DNA from: Acidobacteriota bacterium
GTDB taxonomy: Bacteria; Actinomycetota; Acidimicrobiia; Acidimicrobiales; SHLQ01
NCBI GenBank assembly: GCA_022562835.1
Contig: JADFOM010000167.1
Coordinates: forward strand, 1 to 6,060
Direction of reading: 5' to 3'
Length of the DNA: 6,060 nt
In this document: positions 1 to 5,088 of the stretch, one piece after another
How positions within the stretch are numbered: the stretch's first letter is position 1
Layout of the letters: each line of letters starts with the position of its first letter
Translations under genes and position numbers: made by a program
The notes under the pieces: model-generated
Databases searched by the model: none
Told to the model about the DNA's origin: nothing
What the model saw: the letters and a program-made list of their open reading frames with translations, nothing else

Positions 1-103
1 TGCGGACTAAGGTGACCACATCAGCACGGTCGAGTAAGTCTGCCGCGCGGACCGTCAACAGGTCAGGGTCACCCGGGCCTGCGCCGACGAGGTAGACGGT
101 CAA
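1..103 (-). CDS. cobA: Uroporphyrinogen-III C-methyltransferase (CobA/SUMT type), 5' end only
   Basis: Only the first 34 codons are inside the window; the gene runs off the left edge. The translation begins (M)TVYLVGAGPGDPDLLTVRA, which is the signature opening of SAM-dependent uroporphyrinogen-III methyltransferases: the first beta strand followed by the G-x-G-P-G-D-P SAM-binding loop. Members of this family methylate uroporphyrinogen III twice to make precorrin-2 in the cytoplasm, the entry to siroheme and cobalamin. The start is TTG at 103-101, sharing bases with the hemC stop (TTGA), and has a G-rich Shine-Dalgarno-like stretch (GGTGGGG, 109-115) five bases upstream. In many actinobacteria this domain is fused to uroporphyrinogen-III synthase (HemD); the position right after hemC makes that fusion likely, but it cannot be seen here. 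After the usual 'ADVV' the visible residues are TLVR rather than the more common YD-x-L, a small divergence. The domain call is firm; fusion status is unknown. Confidence 0.88.
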   Translation of the reverse strand, partial: MTVYLVGAGPGDPDLLTVRAADLLDRADVVTLVR

Positions 104-966
104 CGTCGCCCCACCAGGGCGCGAGCGACCGAACGGCCCAGAGCGGCTGGGTCATGCCCGCGTTCGCTGACCCGCAGCGGTACCGATCGCTCGTCAACGG
201 ACAGAATGCCGGTGCAGGCGATCTCGTCGCCGTGCCAAGTCGCATGAGCACCGGCGGGCATCGAGCAGTCGCCGCCAAGCTCCAAAAGAAACGCTCGTTC
301 AGTGTCGAAACAGACGCGGGTGTCTCGGTCTTCGATCGTCGCAAGCACAGCGTGGAGCTCCGTATTGTCGGCGCGGCACTCAACCGCGAGTGCGCCCTGG
401 GCTACCTGTGGAACCATCTGGTCGATGGAGAGACGTTGTGACGGTTGCGGATCGTGACCAAGCCTGTCGAGACCGGCCGCGGCAAGCACGATCGCGTCGA
501 ACTCGTGTGCCCTCGCGAGTCGGCTACCAACGTTGCCGCGAAGTTCGCAAAAGGACAGGCCATCGACCAAAGTGGCGAGCTGAACACGCCGCCGGACCGA
601 CCCGGTCGCCACGACCGAACGCGGACCGAGCGAATCGAGACCCGCACCGATCAAGACGTCGCGCGGGTCTGCTCGAGTTGGCACCGCCGCGACAACCAGT
701 CCATCCGGGACCATGGCCGGCAGGTCCTTGCCACTGTGCACGGCCACGTCTGCTCTGCCGTCGAGAACAGCTGCTTGGACCTCCTTGACGAACACACCCT
801 TGCCACCGATCTCGTGGATCGCCACGTCGAGTCGTCGGTCTCCCGTCGTGGACACGACAACCTCTTCGACCTCGATGGAAGGGTCGATCGATGACAACAG
901 CGCAGCAACGTGTCTTGTTTGCCAGAGCGCAAGTTCGCTACCCCGTGTCGCGGCGCGAATCTTCAT
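100..966 (-). CDS. hemC: Porphobilinogen deaminase (hydroxymethylbilane synthase)
   Basis: This cytoplasmic enzyme polymerises four porphobilinogen units into hydroxymethylbilane. The 288-residue product has near-normal family length, with motifs in order: RAATRGSELALWQ near the N-terminus; HSGKDLP at about 77-83, with the catalytic Asp at about 81; TGSVRRR at about 121; LRGNVGSRLAR at about 142, binding cofactor and substrate; AIVLAAAGLDRLG at about 158; PQVAQGALAVECR at about 186; and LGGDCSMPAGAHA at about 230, whose Cys234 should carry the dipyrromethane cofactor. The residue before the catalytic KD is Gly where many homologues have Met, Tyr or Ala. I chose ATG 966 because MKIRAATR matches the family opening and GGAA lies seven bases upstream; GTG at 978 would add four residues and is the alternative. 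It follows hemA by 30 nt (18 with the GTG) and its stop overlaps the cobA start, so it is clearly within the operon. Confidence 0.95.
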   Translation of the reverse strand: MKIRAATRGSELALWQTRHVAALLSSIDPSIEVEEVVVSTTGDRRLDVAIHEIGGKGVFVKEVQAAVLDGRADVAVHSGKDLPAMVPDGLVVAAVPTRADPRDVLIGAGLDSLGPRSVVATGSVRRRVQLATLVDGLSFCELRGNVGSRLARAHEFDAIVLAAAGLDRLGHDPQPSQRLSIDQMVPQVAQGALAVECRADNTELHAVLATIEDRDTRVCFDTERAFLLELGGDCSMPAGAHATWHGDEIACTGILSVDERSVPLRVSERGHDPAALGRSVARALVGRR

Positions 967-996
967 GTCGCGTTCCACTGCGACGAGGGCGCCTGC

Positions 997-2247
997 CTAC
1001 AGGTCGAACAGGTCACGGAGTGCGTCGGCGAGCCGCTCGCCCCGAGCGGTACCGGCCGCATCCTTGAGCGCAACCGTCGGACCGTGTAACAACTTGTTCA
1101 GCGAACTGCGCACAATCGCCTCGACCATCTCACGCGACGTGTCGTCGAGATCGCCGCCGCGGCTCTGGACCTCTGCCCGCACGATGTCTGCAGCGTTATC
1201 TCGAAAGTTCGTGATCAATGGATCGAGTTCGCGTGCCGAGGAGATCGCGCTATAACGCTCGACCTCCTCATCGATAATCGAACGAACCTGCTCAACCTCG
1301 CGGCGGCGTCCCTTGACACCCGCTTCAGCGAATGCACCGAGGTCGTCCATATCCAATAACGTGACGCCGTCGATGTCAGCCGCGCCGGGGTCAACATCGC
1401 GGGGCACGGCAATATCGACGATCAGCAGCGCGCGACCATTGCGTCGCTCCAACACATCGTCGAGGGTTGCGTGTTCGATCATCAACGACGTCGCGCCCGT
1501 CGATGTCAACAACAGATCTGCGGCGACGAGTTGATCGGTGAGGTCCGACAACCGCACGGCCTCGCCACCGAGACGGTCGGCGAGTTCTTCCGCGCTGCTA
1601 AAAGTTCGGTTCGCTACACACAGTTCGCCCACGCCGTGGCGGACCAGCGCCATGGCCATTCCCTCACCCATGTCGCCCGTGCCCAGCAGAAGTACAGATC
1701 GATCCGATAGCGACTCAAGATGTTTGGCCGCCATCGCTACGGCGGCTTGGGAGACAGACGTCACGTTTCGGGAGATTCCCGTTTCGGTCCTGACCCGCTT
1801 GCCGACCTCGATGGCATGACGGAACACCGGCCGCAACGTCGCTCCGACCACTTGACATTCCTCAGCTTGTTGCCACGCAGTGCGGACCTGGCCGAGAATC
1901 TCGTGCTCCCCAAGCACCGCGGAATCGAGCCCGCATGCTACGTCAAAGAGGTGGGCTACCGCCTGGCTGTCATGCAGCGTCGTGAGATGGTCGGACAGAT
2001 CCTCGGGCGGCAGATGCGACCACTCGCACAGTGCGTTGCGGATGTCATCGAACCCGCCGTGGAAACGTTCGGCGTGGACGTATACCTCTGTCCGGTTGCA
2101 GGTCGACAGGACCACCGCCTCTGAGATGTCCTGTCGGCCTACGAGATCGTCAAGGGCCTTGGGCAGGCGCGCATCATCGATACTTAGGCGTTCGAGCAGA
2201 TCGAGACCTGCTGTTCGGTGATTGACACCAACGACGACTACAGACAC
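997..2247 (-). CDS. hemA: Glutamyl-tRNA reductase
   Basis: This enzyme reduces glutamyl-tRNA(Glu) with NADPH to glutamate-1-semialdehyde, the first committed step of the C5 tetrapyrrole pathway. The 416-residue product is full length. The N-terminal catalytic domain opens with VVVGVNHRTA and carries LSTCNRTEVY with the thioester-forming Cys50. FDVACGLDSAVLGEHEILGQVR (about 101-122) follows, the typical tRNA/active-site segment. The NADPH-binding domain has GTGDMGEGMA (about 189-198), VANRT (211-215) and VDIAVPRDVDP (278-288). The C-terminal dimerisation domain is helical and includes NKLLHGPT (384-391). The start is GTG at 2247, ten bases inside the end of the upstream cysG-like gene, with AGGGAG at 2259-2264 as ribosome binding site 11 nt away. 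The overlap implies translational coupling. HemA is commonly the flux-controlling step, and its position downstream of rex suggests redox-linked transcription. No missing key residues were seen. Confidence 0.97.
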   Translation of the reverse strand: MSVVVVGVNHRTAGLDLLERLSIDDARLPKALDDLVGRQDISEAVVLSTCNRTEVYVHAERFHGGFDDIRNALCEWSHLPPEDLSDHLTTLHDSQAVAHLFDVACGLDSAVLGEHEILGQVRTAWQQAEECQVVGATLRPVFRHAIEVGKRVRTETGISRNVTSVSQAAVAMAAKHLESLSDRSVLLLGTGDMGEGMAMALVRHGVGELCVANRTFSSAEELADRLGGEAVRLSDLTDQLVAADLLLTSTGATSLMIEHATLDDVLERRNGRALLIVDIAVPRDVDPGAADIDGVTLLDMDDLGAFAEAGVKGRRREVEQVRSIIDEEVERYSAISSARELDPLITNFRDNAADIVRAEVQSRGGDLDDTSREMVEAIVRSSLNKLLHGPTVALKDAAGTARGERLADALRDLFDL

Positions 2248-2852
2248 GCGCGCAACTTCTCCCTGGCCTCGTTGACTCGGCCGGACCGAATCAACTCAAG
2301 GATTCCCGAATCGAGCGCTTCCTGCCAACTTTTCCCCTCGGTCGAATTCCCCGCAGAGATAATTGCGTCGCGCTCATCGGCCAACAGCTTCAACAACACA
2401 TCATATTCGGGTCCGAGCTGATCTCCGAGCCGGCCTTTGAGCCAAGAGGCCATCGCCGGCGAGCGCCCATTCGTAGAGACCGCAATCGTGAGATCGCCCT
2501 GCCGGTAGCGAGCGGGGAGAATGGCGCTGCAATTCTGTGGGTCATCGGCCGCGTTCACGAATACCGAAGCCACCTCACCGTCGGCAAAAACCGCTCGGTT
2601 GACCACCGGATCGTTGGTCGCGACAACAACGAACCAATAGTCAGCGGCTTCTCCGGAGCGGTATCTACGGCGCTGAACTTCGACATCGAGCGCATCAAAC
2701 TCGCCAACTACATCGGGCGCAACGACGGTGACGCGTGCCCGGGCCTCCATCAACTCGTGGGTCTTGCGCAGCGCGATAGTTCCAGCACCGACCACGAGGA
2801 CGTCTCGTCCCTCGAGTCGCAGGCCGACCATGAACGGCGGTGCGCTGCTCAT
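2238..2852 (-). CDS. Precorrin-2 dehydrogenase / sirohydrochlorin ferrochelatase (CysG N-terminal-like)
   Basis: A 204-residue stand-alone homologue of the N-terminal module of CysG (also Met8p, SirC, YlnF). These enzymes oxidise precorrin-2 to sirohydrochlorin with NAD+, and some then insert iron to give siroheme, the cofactor of sulfite and nitrite reductases. The Rossmann segment is clear: VLVVGAGTIALRKTHELMEA at about 18-37 with G-x-G-x-x-A, followed by VTVVAPD. The diagnostic NAADDP (about 100-105) contains the Asp pair equivalent to the catalytic Asp104 region of Salmonella CysG. It is followed by CSAILPARYRQGDLTIAVST and NGRSPAMASWLK, the family's 'STxGxSP' loop. The C-terminal part (about 145-204) is a less conserved helical region. 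The start ATG at 2852 overlaps the rex stop as ATGA, with GGAAG only three bases upstream. ATG at 2831 (residue 8) is possible but lacks a ribosome site. No methyltransferase domain is attached; the cobA-type gene two genes downstream would supply it. Whether the protein has chelatase activity cannot be read from the sequence. Confidence 0.9.
   Translation of the reverse strand: MSSAPPFMVGLRLEGRDVLVVGAGTIALRKTHELMEARARVTVVAPDVVGEFDALDVEVQRRRYRSGEAADYWFVVVATNDPVVNRAVFADGEVASVFVNAADDPQNCSAILPARYRQGDLTIAVSTNGRSPAMASWLKGRLGDQLGPEYDVLLKLLADERDAIISAGNSTEGKSWQEALDSGILELIRSGRVNEAREKLRACL
2259..2264 (-). promoter_or_regulatory. Ribosome binding site of hemA inside the cysG-like gene
   Basis: AGGGAG on the minus strand lies 11 bases upstream of the hemA GTG (2247). 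It is a good match to the anti-Shine-Dalgarno sequence and is embedded in the last coding codons of the upstream gene. It supports the GTG start even though that start overlaps the upstream stop by ten bases, and it suggests translation of hemA is coupled to the preceding cistron. Confidence 0.6.
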
Positions 2853-3499
2853 TGGCTTCCGAGCGGATCGGCTTGACGCTGGTAGAAGCTGAGTACTTGA
2901 AGCTCAGAAGCCAGGTCGACTCGCCGTACCGCGATCGAACGATCGAGATCGAGGATGCATGGTGCGAAGTTGAGGATCGAACGAATACCCACTTCGACAA
3001 GAGCGTCCGCCACTGCCTGAGCCGACCCCGGGGGTGTCGCTATCACACCGATCGCTACCTCGTCGCGTTCGACAACCTCGCCCAACAGAGCTAGATCCAT
3101 CACCTCGAAATCGCCCAGACTGATCCCGATCCTGGTCGGGTCGTTGTCGAAAATTGCACGGACTGGAAAGCCGCGATCATTGAACCCAGAGTACCCGACC
3201 AACGCCGAACCGAGATTGCCGGCACCCACGATGACGACCGGTCTGTCGGTGGTCATCCCTAGTTCTCGAGAAACCTCGAACAAGAGGAATTCGACGTCAT
3301 AGCCCACACCGCGGGTGCCGTAGGACCCGAGATAGGAGAGGTCCTTGCGGACCTTGGCTGCATTTACACCAGCCATGGCGGCGAGGCGTGCCGACGAGAC
3401 GGTTGTGATGCCCTGCTCGGTGAGCTCCACGAGGCAGCGGCGATACACCGGAAGGCGAATCACGGTCACCTCTGGAATGAACTCGGGATCGTCGCTCAC
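2849..3499 (-). CDS. rex: Redox-sensing transcriptional repressor Rex
   Basis: Rex represses respiratory and fermentative genes at low NADH/NAD+ and leaves DNA when NADH binds. With GTG at 3499 the product is 216 residues, the usual size. The N-terminal winged helix spans about 8-80: IPEVTVIRLPVYRR, TVSSARLAAMAGVNAAKVRK and the hallmark DLSYLGSYGTRGVGYDVEFL. The Rossmann domain has VVIVGAGNLGSAL at about 88-100 with G-x-G-x-x-G, and GVIATPPGSAQ at about 151-161. It ends with NFAPCILDL and VRRVDLASELQVLSFYQRQ, the C-terminal domain-swap helix. The reading frame stays open to 3733, but that part lies in the preceding membrane-protein gene. GTG at 3526 is an alternative start giving nine more residues; I prefer 3499 because GGTGA precedes it and because the putative Rex operator (3520-3535) would cover 3526. 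The stop overlaps the next gene's ATG. In Streptomyces, rex sits beside hemACD and regulates itself, which fits this layout. Confidence 0.94.
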   Translation of the reverse strand: MSDDPEFIPEVTVIRLPVYRRCLVELTEQGITTVSSARLAAMAGVNAAKVRKDLSYLGSYGTRGVGYDVEFLLFEVSRELGMTTDRPVVIVGAGNLGSALVGYSGFNDRGFPVRAIFDNDPTRIGISLGDFEVMDLALLGEVVERDEVAIGVIATPPGSAQAVADALVEVGIRSILNFAPCILDLDRSIAVRRVDLASELQVLSFYQRQADPLGSQ

Positions 3500-3519
3500 A
3501 ATTTCACCGTAACGGAGTT

Positions 3520-3535
3520 TGTGCACTAATTCACA
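3520..3535. promoter_or_regulatory. Candidate Rex operator (ROP) upstream of rex
   Basis: The 16-mer TGTGCACTAATTCACA is an imperfect inverted repeat (arms TGTGCA and TTCACA, five of six positions matching). It agrees with the actinobacterial Rex operator consensus TGTGAAC-N3-TTCACA (recalled from knowledge) at 12 of 13 specified bases. It ends about 20 bases upstream of the preferred rex GTG, overlapping the last codon and stop of the HTTM gene. Extra half-site-like words (TTCAC at 3503-3507, TCACAA at 3496-3501) lie nearby. The placement suits autorepression of an internal promoter, but no convincing -35/-10 pair was recognised, so the promoter itself is inferred. Confidence 0.65.
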
Positions 3536-4505
3536 TAGTTGCCATCGGAGCGACGGGATCCGGCTGCTCCAACTCGAGCGCCGGCTCGATCCACGGCAGT
3601 TTTCGCAATATCCAATCGGCCTCCCGCGGGGTGAGAAAGGCGCAATAACCAATGGCCATCGACCATACAAAAAAGCCCAGCCGCATTGCGTAGTCGAAAC
3701 CGAGATGCATCCCCATTCCAACGACGATCGCAAAGCGACGGGTACGCGGAATCCACAGTAGAACAGGCACCGCGATCTCGATCGCGAGGGTCAGATAGGT
3801 CAAGACCCTCCCGACCGCCAGGTTGTCCGTGAGACTCTCCGGTACCCATAGACGTTGGAAGTCGCGTACCTGAAGGGCATATAGCGCCGCCGTGCCGTCT
3901 TGCCAGGTGCCGCCATCCAGCTTGGCGATCACCGATGCCGGGTAGATCAGCGTGATCTGAATCTGTGCCATGCGCAACAGCCAGACGGGGGCGAGCGCTT
4001 CGTCGCGATTCGGTCGGTACAGGTCGCGCACCGAAATCGATGACGCCGAGTTCGGCGTGACCACCGCGAAGATCGCGAAATACGCACACCAAACGCGCAA
4101 CAGCTCGTCCCCGGCGTTGAGTACCGACAGGTTGTCGAGCTGAAAAGACATCATGCCAAGCCACATGAGCGGCCCGAAGAGACGTACCAAGTTCCCGCTC
4201 AGCACTGCGCACGCGGCGACCAACGTCATCACCAGCACGACGACGATCGCCGTATCGGACTGAAACCACTGGAATAGTCCGTAGCGATAATCGGAATAGA
4301 CAGGATTGGGACGCACCCCACTCTCGCTGTAGAACGCGAACAGGTCGGGAAGCACCATCACGAGCCACACGATTACCGTCAGCGCGAGAGCGCTGCGCAT
4401 CAACACGTAGGTCGATGCCCGCATCGGCGCGAGCCAGAACTGGCCCCATGCAGCGAAGAAGCGACGTGGTGGTGCGAGCAGTGACCGCCTCCGGTCGATC
4501 ACCAC
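3531..4505 (-). CDS. HTTM domain / vitamin K-dependent gamma-carboxylase-like membrane protein
   Basis: A polytopic inner-membrane protein of 324 residues from GTG 4505. Hydrophobic segments lie at about 33-56, 85-103, 108-124, 136-151, 176-193, 232-252 and 273-292. The layout matches the HTTM (horizontally transferred transmembrane) relatives of vitamin K-dependent gamma-glutamyl carboxylase: RFFAAWGQFWLAP before the first helix, LNAGDELLRV near 130, and YPASVIAKLDGGTWQDGTA near 188-206. The last segment aligns by eye with human GGCX around 'KKLDADWVEGYS', so Lys195 sits where the catalytic base Lys218 is. The His-rich motif common before 'LNxGD' in bacterial HTTM proteins reads QLDN here. 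Substrate and reaction are unknown. The start is uncertain: GTG 4505 and GTG 4502 both fit and lack a strong ribosome site; upstream frame to 4634 overlaps the preceding gene and is not favoured. The gap to that gene is four bases, so the two are probably coupled. Its stop lies inside the putative Rex operator. Confidence 0.82.
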   Translation of the reverse strand: MVIDRRRSLLAPPRRFFAAWGQFWLAPMRASTYVLMRSALALTVIVWLVMVLPDLFAFYSESGVRPNPVYSDYRYGLFQWFQSDTAIVVVLVMTLVAACAVLSGNLVRLFGPLMWLGMMSFQLDNLSVLNAGDELLRVWCAYFAIFAVVTPNSASSISVRDLYRPNRDEALAPVWLLRMAQIQITLIYPASVIAKLDGGTWQDGTAALYALQVRDFQRLWVPESLTDNLAVGRVLTYLTLAIEIAVPVLLWIPRTRRFAIVVGMGMHLGFDYAMRLGFFVWSMAIGYCAFLTPREADWILRKLPWIEPALELEQPDPVAPMATM

Positions 4506-4509
4506 GTGC

Positions 4510-5061
4510 TCATTCAACGGGCTCAACCGATGGAGTGCCCGCGGGCACATAGGTGTGGAATCTCTCGACTTCCCAGACGAGTGGCTTACCCGATCCTGCC
4601 TCAGCCAGTCGCGACTGTTCACGAACCAACTCAACTCTCACAACGTCGACGTCAGCTCGGCCGACCTCCACTTCGATCCACTGCGCGACGGGACGCCAGA
4701 GAGCACTGTTCTTGTCTTGTCGAAGTCGCCGCTCGAGCTTGCGCCAACGGAATTCGCGCAGCACACCGATGAACGGCTCACCATCAGGGAAATCGAAGAC
4801 CTCCCTCGAGCCGTCGCTGAACGTGATCTCGGCATACACACGTGCAGACGTACGCGTCGGGTTGGGAGCGAATAGACCCCATCCCTGGTTGATAGCGAGA
4901 GCATTGACGACGGGTCTCACCTGATCCTGGGCGCCTGCACGCACATCGGGATCGGGGAAATTCCACATGATCAAGACCACTACCAGCCCGGTGGACAGCG
5001 CACAGAGCATCAGCCGCCCGACGCGAGAGCGATAGAAGAAGCCCGGACTGTCGCCATGCAC
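4510..5061 (-). CDS. Small single-pass membrane protein with 'W-LFAPNP' motif, HTTM partner (DUF5819-like)
   Basis: A 183-residue protein with no enzymatic motif I can name. A short basic N-terminus (YRSRVGR) is followed by one hydrophobic helix at about 17-34. NQGWGLFAPNPTRT at about 58-71 comes next, then a predicted beta-rich domain (ARVYAEITFSDGS, then EVFDFPDG) and charged helices (FRWRKLERRLRQ). The positive-inside rule suggests the C-terminal domain faces outside the membrane. The 'QxW-x-LFAPNP' signature with a following 'DG' is, to my knowledge, typical of small actinobacterial membrane proteins annotated DUF5819 or encoded beside HTTM proteins; here the HTTM gene follows by four bases, so a two-component membrane system is likely. 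The start is GTG 5061, with AGAGG about 14 bases upstream, rather far; no other in-frame start fits before the helix. It lies 27 nt after the acyl-CoA synthetase gene. The family name is tentative; the gene itself is secure. Confidence 0.78.
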   Translation of the reverse strand: MHGDSPGFFYRSRVGRLMLCALSTGLVVVLIMWNFPDPDVRAGAQDQVRPVVNALAINQGWGLFAPNPTRTSARVYAEITFSDGSREVFDFPDGEPFIGVLREFRWRKLERRLRQDKNSALWRPVAQWIEVEVGRADVDVVRVELVREQSRLAEAGSGKPLVWEVERFHTYVPAGTPSVEPVE

Positions 5062-5088
5062 CGACGAGACGGTACCTCTATAAGGACG

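Noticed and set aside
967..996. Possible promoter or terminator between hemA and hemC
   Set aside because: The gap is at most 30 bases with no stem-loop, T-run or recognisable -35/-10 elements.
445..1255. Plus-strand open frames opposite hemC and hemA (445-894, 713-1255)
   Set aside because: The opposite strand encodes unmistakable HemC and HemA; the plus-strand translations are low in motif content and typical antisense shadows of GC-rich genes.
2930..2985. Cluster of GATCG/GATCGA words near the end of rex
   Set aside because: The words encode the Asp/Arg-rich C-terminal segment of Rex and show no regular spacing or arm symmetry.
3500..3733. N-terminal extension of rex up to 3733
   Set aside because: The extra residues lie wholly within the HTTM coding sequence, have no match to Rex, and would make the protein about 70-80 residues too long.
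3526..4449. A 307-codon open frame on the minus strand across the HTTM gene
   Set aside because: It is a frame-shifted shadow of the HTTM gene: the translation is arginine-rich with no family motif, while the other frame gives hydrophobic helices and HTTM motifs.
4535..4548. Perfect 14-bp palindrome GTGCCCGCGGGCAC
   Set aside because: It lies within the coding sequence of the small membrane protein and has no loop or T-run; one such palindrome is expected by chance in several kilobases of GC-rich DNA.
4506..4634. N-terminal extension of the HTTM protein up to 4634
   Set aside because: It overlaps the upstream small membrane protein gene by about 125 bases and adds non-membrane, motif-free sequence; the family usually begins shortly before the RFF-x-W-x-QFW segment.
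5062..5088. Possible terminator between the acyl-CoA synthetase and the small membrane protein
   Set aside because: The 27-base gap has no hairpin or T-run; the only recognisable element is a ribosome-site-like AGAGG.
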